NCBI GenBank assembly: GCA_965644295.1
Contig: CBFFRP010000292.1
Location: 1 to 64,000 of the forward strand
Origin: Paraphysomonas bandaiensis
Lineage: Eukaryota; Chrysophyceae
Length of the DNA stretch: 64,000 bases
Direction of reading: 5' to 3'
Numbering within the stretch: the stretch's first letter is position 1; each line of letters starts with the position of its first letter. A program made the position numbers and the translations under genes. Of the stretch, positions 22,360 through 34,238 are shown one piece after another. The notes beneath the pieces were generated by a model. The model worked only from the letters and a program-made list of their open reading frames with translations, had not been told where the DNA came from and did no database searches.

Positions 22360-22919
22360 CTAAAGTCTTCTACCACGACGAGAGCCCTTGCGGCGAGTGG
22401 AATCTGTAGGAATAGGAGTAACATCTTCAATGCGTCCAATTTTCAAGCCAGCACGAGCCAGGGCACGGAGGGCAGACTGGGCACCAGGGCCGGGAGTCTT
22501 GGTCCTGTTACCACCAGTAGCCCTGATTTTGACATGGATAGCAGTAACACCAAGCTCCTTGGCACGGGCAGCAGCATCCATTGCGGCAAGCATGGCAGCA
22601 TAGGGAGAGGCCTCATCACGATCAGCCTTGACTTTCATTCCACCGGTAACACGGCAGAGAGTCTCACGTCCAGAGAGATCAGTAATATGCTATAATGAAA
22701 ACAAAATGAATATATATTTCATATAAAATATTTTATTTTACTTACCACAAAAGTGTCATTAAACGAGGCAAAAATATGAGCCACAGCAAAATATTCCTCT
22801 CCTTCACCAACCTTCGGGGCAAGGGTGGTCTTCTCCTCAACGGCTTTCTCTTTCTTCTCGGCCTATTTAGAGTAATTAAAAAATAATAATTATCATAACA
22901 ATTAATAAAATCCTACCAT
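22360..22919 (-). CDS. RPS14: 40S ribosomal protein S14 (uS11)
   Basis: Small-subunit ribosomal protein of the platform, contacting 18S rRNA near the mRNA exit. Three exons: 22917-22919, 22746-22862, 22360-22689; 149 aa, the usual length. Exon 1 consists of the ATG alone, with a 54-bp intron directly after it (ATG/GTAGGA). The protein then reads [78 protein letters not shown] and the conserved C-terminus [19 protein letters not shown]. The second intron (56 bp, GTAAGT..TATAG) sits at DTFV/HITD. The identification is secure. Confidence 0.97.
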
Positions 22920-24224
22920 GACTATAATAACTCCTCGTTAATAGACTATATAATGTCTGAATACTTAATAGTGTTAAGTTAAGTACTTGTGCTCCAAACA
23001 CACTATCAACAAGTTGCAATAGGGAGAACCACAGCACTCTTTTATATCTTCAGCAGTCATCTAATAGAAACTGAAAAGAGTATGGATATGTATGTTTGGA
23101 CACTCAAAACTGAAAACTGAAAAGGATAAAAAACAGTGTTTTATTTCATATAGGCATAAAACTAGGGATTTTATTGTGGTGTTTTCCTCTAATCTGATAC
23201 ACTTTTCCAGAAATAACCTCAAGATTTATAGCAGCATATGTACCAGTGTACAGTGTGTGGGGATATCGTACACTGTGTCCCTTTCCTATGCTGACTATCG
23301 TCCTAGCTAAGACAGCACCTCTCTATGCAATATAAGAGTCATAGTTATTAATCTAGCGAACAATTGGCAGTACAGTATATAGTAACATGACACAAACGGA
23401 TGCAGTTTGCTGCTCAATTTTTCTTGACCATTGATACGGGCGTATACAGTGTCCAGATTATAACAGTTGCAATGCAGAGCGACTATGTGTGGTCCTCTTA
23501 GTAAAGGTCATCCTGAATGAAGTCTTTCCGCTGTTGACTATCGTTTGCGGGGAGCTAATCAGGGCTGAGGAACCATATATTGTCATTGTAAGGTAGTGTC
23601 CCATCAACATATTGCAATATATTAGTATCACTAATCAGCAGCTATATACAGGTTTATATTCTAACTTTAGTACAAATCATTAAGATCTACGCTGCTACAC
23701 TAAGACTACCTACACCTTAGCTAATCAAAATTTTCTTCATACTCATGCTCAATATAGATTTAAATGAAGAAATTGGTATGCTTCGTAAACACTATAAAAT
23801 AATTGCATCTTTACATTAATGTGATGAATGTGATATATCGTAGTCGCATGAGGCTTCATGTCATCATTATCACACGCAGGTACAACACGCTTAACCTCTG
23901 TCAGTGCAACCGGGTCGAACGCTGTGTGTATAATACGAAGCACGTGATACAAACCCTAAAATCACCTTCAGAATTAGGTTTACCTTTTAAACTCTCCAGT
24001 AAACTTCTTGGTGCATCGTTGCGGATGCGGAGTCCTGCTTGTGAAACTATATCACTTGCGCTGGCAATATTATGCCCTTCAACATTAGACGAACGATGGA
24101 AGGTTCTCCGATCTCTCTGATTTTGAAGGGTGAGTCATCATTGCTTGTGGATTCACTAATATGGTGTAGTATGTTGTAAAATCACTTTGAGCTTTGAAGT
24201 GACTGTCAATATGCCAACGTCATA
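22920..24224. other. Non-coding stretch
   Basis: Upstream region of RPS14 (its promoter should lie near 22920-23000) and further AT-rich spacer. No gene recognised. Confidence 0.5.
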
Positions 24225-24346
24225 ATTAATATAGAAGATAATTTAAGTTGAATATCTTTATTTCTCCTGTACTAATATGAGCGTTCTGTTGAACCCAATT
24301 CAAGCAAAAGAAACACACGATTTGAGACAAAATGGGGATAAGTACA
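24225..24346 (-). repeat. Dispersed repeat R2, copy a
   Basis: Read on the minus strand this segment contains TTATCCCCATTTTGTCTCAA, then GTTCAACAGAACGCTCATAT, then TATTCAACTTAA. It aligns by eye with 38723-38853 and, over part of its length, with 38330-38450. It is a short decayed interspersed repeat with no coding capacity. Confidence 0.55.
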
Positions 24347-24561
24347 CTGTTATATATCATTAACTCACAGCTCATAAAATAAATTACATAGAAGTGTAGT
24401 CCAATTCAGCACGCACACAACTTTGATATCCGAATCTATAACTAAACTCGCAATACAACTTCATAGATGAGCTTAAAATACCCACAAATCTAAATATACA
24501 GCAAACCAAACTAGACGCCATTCAAATCTAACTAAAGCCGAAACCACTTAATAGAGCAGTG

Positions 24562-27500
24562 CTATGACGAGGAAAAAAAGCTCGACACCATATCATCCGG
24601 TACACCATCCGCTGCCATCTTTTGTCGGATAGCTCCCTCAGGTAAATTCATACGCTGCATACGAGCATACTTCTCCATCTCTGGTGGCAGACCAGATGAA
24701 GCACCCGGTGGTGGGGGGGGAGGCCCTGGTGGTCCCGGCGGCTTGGGTGGTGCTGGTTGAGATACTGGAGGTGGAGCAGGACTTGAGCCACAATCACCCA
24801 TTGCAAAAAAACTAGACACCATATCATCCGGTACACCATCCGCTGCCATCTTTTGTCGGATAGCTCCCTCAGGTAAATTCATACGCTGCATACGAGCATA
24901 CTTCTCCATCTCTGGTGGCAGACCAGATGAGGCACCCGGTGGTGGTGGGGGAGGCCCTGGTGGCCCTGGTGGTCCCGGCGGCTTGGGTGGTGCTGGTTGA
25001 GATACTGGAGGTGGAGCAGGACTTGAGCCACAATCACCCATTGCAAAAAAACTAGACACCATATCATCCGGTACACCATCCGCTGTCATCTTTTGTCGGA
25101 TAGCTCCCTCAGGTAAATTCATACGCTGCATACGAGCATACTTCTCCATCTCTGGTGGCAGACCAGATGAAGCACCCGGTGGTGGGGGGGGAGGCCCTGG
25201 TGGCCCCGGAGGATTCGGGGGCACAGACGGCGGCCCTGGTGGTCCCGGCGGCTTGGGTGGTGCTGGTTGAGATACTGGAGGTGGAGCAGGACTTGAGCCA
25301 CAATCACCCATTGCAAAAAAACTAGACACCATATCATCCGGTACACCATCCGCTGTCATCTTTTGTCGGATAGCTCCCTCAGGTAAATTCATACGCTGCA
25401 TACGAGCATACTTCTCCATCTCTGGTGGCAGACCAGATGAAGCACCCGGTGGTGGGGGGGGAGGCCCTGGTGGCCCCGGAGGATTCGGGGGCACAGACGG
25501 CGGCCCTGGTGGTCCCGGCGGCTTGGGTGGTGCTGGTTGAGATACTGGAGGTGGAGCAGGACTTGAGCCACAATCACCCATTGCAAAAAAACTAGACACC
25601 ATATCATCCGGTACACCATCCGCTGTCATCTTTTGTCGGATAGCTCCCTCAGGTAAATTCATACGCTGCATACGAGCATACTTCTCCATTTCTGGTGGCA
25701 GACCAGATGAAGCGGTGCCAATAGTACTACTTGAGGAGAGAGTAGTACACCCACTACCCGGAGGATTCGGGGGCACAGACGGTGGTCCTGGTGGTCCCGG
25801 CGGCTTGGGTGGTGCTAGTGGAGATACTGGAGGTGGAGCAGGACTTCTGTCAAAGCCGTTCATAGAAAGATCATCTTGATCTGCTGATAACGTAGTAGTC
25901 ACAGCTGGTTGAGTATGAGGTGCTACCGTGGTGTGTGGTACTTCGCACAAGTGATTAGTTTCAATCTCAGCACCGTCAATATCGTCTGCAGGCGATGAAT
26001 TCGCATTAGGGGCTAACATATTCGGAGATGTCTTGTCGCCGTTGTTCTCATCCTTTTCTTGAGACAACGACCTTTTCTTGAGGGATAGAATTCCGGCAGG
26101 GGACATGTTTCCAGAGTGTCGAGATCTCCTCCTGATAGCAGCATGGGCGATGCTTTGTCGCTGCGAAACTGACCCCGAGTCACGAGTGTCAAGGTCCATA
26201 GATGTTGATCTCGACGCCAAGCTCGTAGTTGACACATCACTGACACTAATTTATACATAAGTATTAGAAAACTAGGTAACTGCACCTGTGCATAGGGTTG
26301 TCCATGTCTGTGGTATCGTCAATCGGGTCTTTGCTGCTATTTGCTCTGCTGCTTGAAGAAACCACTCTGCTTAGAGATTTTATTGAAAACCCTGAACTTT
26401 TTCCATCTGTGCTAGGCATATCCTCAAAATCAAACTCCGCAGTGCATCGATGAGTGACATGTGATGCATCTCCAGAATCCCCCTCACCCATAACCTTTCC
26501 CGATACTGATTTTATGATTCGACTGAAGACTGAATTAGATTCATCGGGGTGTGATACAGAATCGTCATTAGAATCCTCGTCGCAGAAATCGTCTCGAGGA
26601 TCGGTAGCACCGAAAAGCTTCGACGCTACTGCACTCGCCCCGGCAGTATGAGTAAGATTCGTTGTCTCGCTTCTAATAAGAGTTGGAGATGAACGATTAG
26701 AGGTGGCCTGCGACCCTGCTAATCGCATCGTTGAAGCACTCATCCTGCAAAGAATATTAAAGTAAAACCAAATGCAGAACATAGTGCACACAATAGTACC
26801 TCCTCTTCGCTTTTTGATCAATTGCCCCGCGTGATACGGTGGAATCAAGAGAAGCCGCAGCAGAATCATAGGATCCAACACTGCTCCTTCTCGTTGCTGT
26901 TGTGCTACGGTCAGCAAATATGAAACGCTTGCTTGTCTCCCCGCTCGACCTGCTACTATTGCTAGGCGAGTTGATGCTACGAGTGGATGAGGCACTGTCA
27001 AATATCGCTTTCATCGACTTAGGTCGTTCCCGCGGTGGGCTAGAAGAAAGCATGCTTCTTATGCTGCCAAATCTACTAGGTGGTGACGTGTGAGAAGTTT
27101 GGATACTTAGACCCTCTGACATCTTTCTTCGCAGAGATTTTTTGCTAGTTCTGTGATAAGGTGACCCGCCCAAACGCTCTACTTCTTGCCGCAAGTAATC
27201 CAATTCATGTTGTACTTCCTCTGGCATACCACTCGTGGAAGCAGCACTATTGATTTCTGACTGATGAGTCGACAAATCATGCGAGGCTAACAGTGAAGAT
27301 GCAATTACAGCAGCCAGTGAATGTGTCATTTCCATTCGCAACCTCCTTGCGGCGAATCGCTCCTCCAATCGGAGGCGCAGAGTTGCGCACCCCTCCACGA
27401 TTGGCCGGAAGTCCCTGACAGTCGTGCAAAGGGCAACAACTCTTCCCTCTGGTGGGACTCCATATGTAGCAGGAGCGAGATGGTTTGAATACAGCACCCA

Positions 27501-29315
27501 GCCTTCACCGAATATGTCATTCTCTGACACGACATCCACTACGGGAGGGGAACGTTTGAAATTTAAGTCTCCAGAAGATTCTATCGACCCCTCCAACTGT
27601 CCATTGAGGATAACACAGAATGTGTCCCATGCCAACCCGTCATATACCAGGACAGTTTCAGAAGAGAACTCCTTTATTGACATGCAAACACATATACTCT
27701 CAATGTCGGTGTCACTGAGACCCTCAAACAATGGAATCTTCCGTACCGAGCTGGCCATGTGGTTAGTGACTGACCGCTCAACTGCCCCTTTCACACTTGG
27801 TCCGGCGTTATCAATAAACCGCTGAAAGCCCTTGCTGTCCGTCTGAATCATGACTACGTCGGTGTATGCGACAACTGTGGCTGCACGTCGCTTCTGCTTG
27901 TAGAGACCTGCTTCACCAACCCAGTCGCCGCTGCGTGCAGTTTGCACCAACTCCACTTCCCCCTGTACATTTCGTTTGAAAACATTGCAGGTGCCTTCTA
28001 CTATTAAATAGAACTCATTACTTTCATCCTGTTCGCGGAATAGTGTTTCATCCGCTCGGTACAATACAGGAGTGAAGAGTTTGCTCATCTCGACAAGACT
28101 CTCGCTTGAGTGTCGCTCTAAGAGACTGTGGCAAGAAAGTACGTCCAGAACGTAGCCCTGACATAATTCTGCAAAACTACTAGAGTTCGCTCGTTGTGCA
28201 TCTTTATCGTTGTTGGGCTTAAATGTAGCAGCAAATATACCCTCCTGACATTCTTTGGTGAATACCTCCCGACGCACTTTCATATATGCTGTACCGGGAC
28301 CAACAATGAGTGTATAGGGTGAGATGCCACCAAGAATAGCACACTCGACGTCTCCTGCACAGTGTCCCAACTCTAAGGTACGTACAATGGCTTTCTTCGA
28401 TCCCTCTCCACCCCACTGCTTCCGACGGAAGACTTCCCCACGCAGTATAAAGTACACCCAATCCATGGGCATCCCTTCATGCACTAGTACCTGTCCTTCC
28501 TTCGCTAGCAATTCAAATACACATCGGTCAAGTACCTTTCGCTGTACGTCCCGACCGGATGTAGCATGATCTCCAGAGCACAATCCACGCATGCGAGAAT
28601 AAAACGCCAGCTCGCTTACGGCTGTCTGGGAAAATGGTGTTATGCAGTCCATTGGGAGGTTTCCTGTTATGGACGATACTTTCGCAACACCGCGGGCAGT
28701 TGCCACTCGACGGGACTGTTCTGATATATCTATAGAAGAAACTATATCTTTATACGTGCTGCCTTTGCCAAAAAGAAGTGAGGACTTCCGGCTGCGTGCC
28801 TGGATACGACTACGAGCCCTGGACTGCTGGGTGTTTTCAACAGGTGTAGGGGGTCCTTGTGCACGGACCACAGATTCAATACTCCCACTGCGACTGACAA
28901 TGTCTGAGCGCGACGGCTCTTCGGTGCGGCTATCACTAATTATTCGGTACGTGCCGTTTATAATATTTTGAAATCTACCCGCCCACTCATCCCTGCTGGC
29001 CAGGTCCTCAGCATACAAAATCCATGTGCGTGACGACGTCACTATATTTACAGGCCACTCTGACGGATAGCTCTCATCTTCTATATGATCCAGTACAACA
29101 TCAACTGCAGTTGACACATCAATTGCTCCTAAGGTATCAGCTTTTGACGCATCCGAATGATATGTCATAACAAATGTTTCAGGCGATAATGAGAAATAGC
29201 GCCTCTTATAAGATGCATTGCCTGTATTAGAAAAGAGACGACGGATTCTCTTCTTATCCGTATCTGTTCCTCGTGGAGCCCGTTTCCACATATATCCTTC
29301 AAATGGTTTCATCAT
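24562..29315 (-). CDS. PH / triple cyclic-nucleotide-binding / proline-rich protein with five WASHC3-like repeats
   Basis: Three exons (26800-29315, 26286-26744, 24562-26239) give 1550 aa. Residues about 1-125 form a pleckstrin-homology domain (MKPFEGYMWKRAPRG ... RDEWAGRFQNIINGTY). Three cyclic-nucleotide-binding folds follow, near 265-355, 413-505 and 525-640; the second keeps a near-canonical phosphate-binding cassette (VGEAGLYKQKRRAATVVA). A Ser-rich linker leads to a C-terminal region from about 1122 with alternating proline tracts and five copies of GLPPEMEKYARMQRMNLPEG...IRQKM.ADGVPDDMVSSF. This motif resembles the conserved block of WASH complex subunit WASHC3/CCDC53 and of formins. 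Proline tracts suggest profilin or SH3 binding. No kinase domain is present, so it is not a PKA/PKG. A membrane-recruited, cAMP/cGMP-responsive actin regulator is inference. Confidence 0.75.
24572..25730 (-). repeat. Coding tandem repeat inside the PH/CNB gene
   Basis: Five units of roughly 190-270 bp, nearly identical in DNA as well as protein, encode the WASHC3-like motif and following proline tract. Units differ mainly by loss or gain of a PPSVPPNPPG block and by T/A in QKM(T/A)ADG. High DNA identity indicates recent expansion or gene conversion. Confidence 0.9.
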
Positions 29316-30155
29316 ATCTATCCCGATAACACCACTGGTGGTCCCTGTATGCGTGTGTAGGTATAATTAGAAGACACTATCGTGACATATCGCCACACTG
29401 TTATATATACTAATACAGTATACTGATATAAGCCAATGAACTCTAGCTATCACTGTGAGGTATTTTAATACCACAATAATGGGTGATAGTATATGATGAG
29501 TGTGTAGATCTTGTTCATGGAGATAGCCACGGCAGTGATCAGTATATACATACACACTGTACATACATACATACATACATATGTATGTGTTATAGCTAGA
29601 GCGAGAGATACAGTTGTATGTACTGCTGTATATGTATATATAGAGGGTTTTCGAGAGATATCGTAATAATTTGATTTTCATATAGAAAAACTGGCAGAAA
29701 ACATAACGATTACATAAAAATAGGCTATCATAAAGAAAATGGTAGAAATACAGAGCTGAAAATTAGAACCCTTAAAGATACTGCGTGGTGCTTCTACAAA
29801 TCTGATTTCATTCCAAAGTATACATATATACGCATATATACACATATATACGGTACACATACATATCTTCGCGAAAAAATATTCCACCAAAATTTTCCTT
29901 TATGTATATACATGTATGTATACGTACTGCCTACATACCATCTGTGCATATGAACCATACTGGATATATATATGCACTGTATGTATGGTATGTCTATGTA
30001 TGTACGCATGTATGTGTGTGTCTGTCTAAAGTGTTGTGCGGTGTGTTAGTATACATACATATAGAGATCATTGTATATTAAGTGCCGGGTATCTACACCC
30101 ATATACAAACAAGCAACAGTTCATCTATAATTAAATTAATAATTTTCTACATAAC
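29316..30155. other. Divergent intergenic region
   Basis: Lies between the starts of two divergent genes and must contain both promoters. It has short ACAT/ATGT and AT runs (for example 29563-29590), but no further gene. Confidence 0.5.
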
Positions 30156-32563
30156 ATGGAGGCAACACATGTGACACCAAGCTCAGAGAATGGTTCTAAT
30201 GGTGGAATATCTCCTGTCAGGGGTCGTCGAGGAATACCACGATTATCTGTTAATCACAGCCGTAAATCCACTACGATTGGTCAAAGCAGCAGTTCAATAG
30301 CATCTTCTAGTCCATCCACTAGTATGAGCATGACATCTTCACCGAGTGAACCTATAGATAGTGCACGTGATTCATTGACAAGTGACTTAACACCTCAGAA
30401 GGTACTCACTCGTCGTGAACAAGTTATGCGACAGAGAGAACTTCGATTGCAACAAGAACAAGAAAATTTGACATTTAAGCCGAATACTGCCAGCACGCAG
30501 CGAGGCCGTGAGAGAACAGTTACATCTTCTAATGTTAACCGCTTTGACCGTTTGTACACTGAAGCCAAAGCCCGCCAAGAAAAGGGTAAAAATAAAAAGG
30601 ATGAAACTCCCTCATTCAAACCAACGATAACTGCATTGGGACAATCGAAGCAGCGCTCTAAGACTCCGGAAGGAACCGCATCCATTTTATATAACACGAC
30701 TGGCGCTGGGCGTCGCAGAAGCGAAGTAAAAGACGACAAGTGTACATTTAATCCAACAATTTCTAAACGCGGTAAATCACTAGAACGCAGTCGAGATGTG
30801 TCTCCCAGTACACGTCTCTATTCCCAAGCCCAGCTCGCGCAGATGAAGCTTGCGAAGAAGAAAGAAGAGCGCTCCAACGATGATATAAAGGAGTGTACTT
30901 TCACTCCACAGACCAACAAATCACGCAGTGCCTCTGCATCACGAGCTGGCAAAGAACTGGTCAGTGACGTCATGTCCCGCATGGAAAAGTATAACCTACA
31001 GAGGGAAAAGAAACTGGAGCAGTTGCGACTGCAAAAAGAAGCTGAAGATGCTCAGGTCACTACATTTAAACCGACTTCCTACACGAAGCAGAAGTCTCGC
31101 TCATCCTCCAGAGAACGAGGTGAACTTGACGTGTTCAGTCGACTTCACAGTGGAGTGAAAAAACCATCCGAGGCAGCAGAGCAAGAGTGGGAGAAAGAGC
31201 ATACTTTCCATCCAACTCTGGTTACTAATAGAGCTCCCTCGGTAAGTTCGTTATTTCATACTACTGTGTAATGTTTTAATTTTTGTCGTGCTTTTCCTGT
31301 AGCCTATGCCTGGAGATGAAGGATTCAGTAGTGTTCATGATCGGCTATATGTGAGAGGTACTCAGCGCAAGAAGGAACTAGAGCAACAGGTATGGTATTC
31401 TTTTATACAGGTGTTGTATTTTATATTTTTATAGAAAGAAGAGCTTCGTAAAGAACTAGAGAAGGAATTAACGTTCTCCCCTCAAGTAAGTTTATCACTT
31501 TGCTGTGCATTTATATGCTGTGGTAACATTGGGTGATTATTTTTCTCTGTTGATTTTGTAAATACAATGATTTACATTTACTACAGGTAACTCGTCGTGA
31601 GGAGAATGGCGATGATATGAAGGGCCCAGTTTTTGAACGACTGTCGGCCAGTCGACAATACGTACATGAGATACTGACGCAGATTAAATCTGAGTTCGAA
31701 ATGGATGAATGCACATTTAGGCCTACTATAAATTCTACATCGGAGACACTGGCGAGGTATGCATCACACTCTACAACATTGATTTTAACACGTACAAACT
31801 AGTATGAATTAGTGGTAGTTGTGACACAAATTCTTTGAGCTCATGTTTGTACTTTATCAACAGGCAGACGAATTCCGCTCAGCCTATCCATTTGCGCCTA
31901 TCATCAGAAGCTGAAAAACTACGTCAAGAAAATGAAAAGCGTCGTTTGCAAAAAGAAGCGGAGGAAGCCAAAGCATGCACTTTCACCCCTGAACTTAGGA
32001 ACGCATTCACACACCATGTCGATGGAGGATATAATCGAGAACATAAAGATGTATTTGATCGTCTCTCTGTCGCTCCTAAGTCTCCCGAGGATAAAATGAG
32101 TAAGAGTGCACCGCTAGCGGCTCCGGCCACCACTTCCAAGCTTCCAAGGCGATCCAATTCATCTCCTTCAAAAACAACCCCATCCAAATCAAATCACGCG
32201 GTGCCTCACACTGCATCCAAAGCGACCAAGAAATCCGAACCGATTTTTATTTCCCGAAAATCGAGACAAGAGTCCAGTGTATCACAGAATGGTGAAAGTG
32301 GTACTGGAAGCATTACTATCGAGAATGGGGAGAAACCCAGTCTGGATGCTATGCATATGCCACCCAATGCCCCACCGAACACACCCGTGTCAGATATTTA
32401 TTCGATTGCTACTCCCACAGATGGACAGAAGTCGAACACCTCTGATGTGAAAGATAGCGTGTCATCTACGGATAAACCTATTTCCAGCCCAGGAAAGTTT
32501 TTTCCAGAGGAAAGCGGCGAGAGAGTCGGTAATGAAAATGAGGGAAATGTGGTAAAGGAGTAA
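30156..32563 (+). CDS. FxP-repeat coiled-coil protein (flagellar/cytoskeletal type)
   Basis: Five exons (30156-31241, 31303-31389, 31435-31485, 31587-31756, 31864-32563) give 697 aa. Nine copies of a short motif (T-F-x-P) are spaced along the protein: LTFKPNTAS, PSFKPTITA, CTFNPTISK, CTFTPQTNK, TTFKPTSYT, HTFHPTLVT, LTFSPQVTR, CTFRPTINS, CTFTPELRN. Between them are RLY..A-type segments (NRFDRLYTEAKARQEK, STRLYSQAQLAQMK, DRLYVRGTQRKKEL) and charged helices (MRQRELRLQQEQE) predicted to form coiled coils. Such repeats occur in protist proteins of the cytoskeleton or flagellar base; that role is inferred. The C-terminus (from about 530) is Ser/Pro-rich and disordered-looking. All introns are 44-107 bp with GT/AG borders. 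Confidence 0.75.
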
Positions 32564-32654
32564 CCCCAATGAAGTGGGTACAAATGAACTATGGACTATT
32601 TGCGTTGAATTAACCTTCATGAAAGCTAGCCAGACTACTTGACGAATCTGATTC

Positions 32655-33534
32655 TTAATCGTGTCATTGTGTTGTGGTAGAGTGCAGTAGAAATTCAATC
32701 ATCTATCTTAATAATATCATAAGCACATTATGCGTCGTTGTTAAAGGTTTGGCTGATTATTATGCCCTAGTGATATAGATGTATCTTTATGAATGCCGGA
32801 ACATTTTTTCATTCCTTATTGATGGACTTCGGGGCAAGGTGTCCCCTATCTGCTTTAAGTAAAAATAGCTCCATTGTTAATGATCCGAATTTAGAGTATA
32901 TGGAATTGCAAAAATCCAAGCAGGCGAATAATTTTATTTGACATGATCTGAGAAAGATTCTGTTAGAATATATCTCCGTTCAGACAGTGATTACAACAAC
33001 ACAGAGGATGATGAAGCTGATGTTGGCTATGCGATTAAAATTCTTCAGCCAGCTCTAAAAATTAAGAAATGTACAGGTCTACGAGTCATGTAGTATGTAC
33101 TCCCAATACATTGGAACGTCTGTTTAGCGCAGCTAAACATATTATATCAGTGTTGCGCAAAAGTATCCATCTACTTAATATGCTGTTGTTTCTGAAAGCT
33201 ACTCGACAGTTGTGACCGGATACTAGCATACTTTAATTAATTCTGTGAATGAATATGGTGATGTTGACGTCATCGATGATGGCTCAGAGGATAAGGACGA
33301 GGTGGATTTTTATTAGCTATAAGCAGTAGTTGGTTTGGTTGTCATGTGATCTTAATGACTAATACTAAAAATGGAATCTACGGATGTGTTTACTTACCGA
33401 CTAGTCATACTAATATATTGCTATATATTGTAATCGTATTGTTGCATTACATAATTGTAATTAATCGTGTCATTGTGTTGTGGTAGAGTGCAGTAGATAT
33501 TCAATCATCTATCTTAATAATATCATAAGCACAT
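32655..33534 (+). repeat. 74-bp direct repeat flanking a hAT relic
   Basis: TTAATCGTGTCATTGTGTTG and the following 54 bases occur at 32655-32728 and again at 33461-33534 with about one mismatch. The left copy lies in the 3' region of the FxP-repeat gene. Between the copies is decayed transposase sequence. The repeat is much longer than a hAT target-site duplication. Confidence 0.8.
33087..33215 (+). pseudogene. hAT transposase C-terminal dimerisation domain, relic
   Basis: Translation of 33093-33215 gives a hAT C-terminal signature (TPNTLERLFSAAKHIIS followed by VLRKS and LLFLKATRQL, then stop). No N-terminal BED finger or catalytic core is readable upstream. An acidic in-frame run at about 33239-33316 (VNEYGDVDVIDDGSEDKDEV) may be the original tail after a frameshift. 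Clearly a dead fragment. Confidence 0.85.
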
Positions 33535-34109
33535 GTGTCGTTGATAGTTGTATATTGCATAATTGTATTGTTTGAGTCTGTGCATGGAACTAATGGGAGC
33601 GACGACAACAGTGATCAGAGAAGTGTTTCAAATGCAGCGGATCTTTAGGGAAGGAAGAAGGTATGCATCAAAGATACCATATCTAAATATCAACTCTCGA
33701 GCTGCTGTAGTGTACCATAGTGCACAGTGTCGATCAAAACAAAGAACACAACTGCGTTTCTGAAAGCATGGAATGGATCAAAACAAACAGCCAAGTGGCA
33801 TAACTGGCTGAGTATCAAGAGGGGGGTTTTCAACAGAGAGTCCAAAAGTCAAGATTTTCACACTCTTCTCAACCCCAAATTTCAAATTTGTACAATAAAA
33901 AAACACACATTTCCTAAAATTCTTGAAAAACTCAGGCAGCAACAGTATGTAGATCCGTATAGGGCGGAATTTCTATATGTGGGATACGTGGATACCAGTA
34001 CAGTATAATGTATACAGTATTCTGTCCTATAGCTTCCTGTTGATTGGCTCGTGTGGTGTGGTCAGGAAGCGTACAATACCACCAACACACTCTCAGCTCA
34101 TATGAACTA

Positions 34110-34143
<34 letters not shown>

Positions 34144-34238
34144 GTATACACACATCCATCCCACTTCCTATCCCATCAATCCTCCTATAGAACTCTAATC
34201 ATATCTCTCTTCATCTACCATACTCCGTACCTCTAACA
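33535..34238. other. Upstream region of the TYW gene
   Basis: No gene recognised. A (CA)n(TA)n microsatellite lies at about 34110-34143, roughly 100 bp before the next start codon. Confidence 0.5.
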
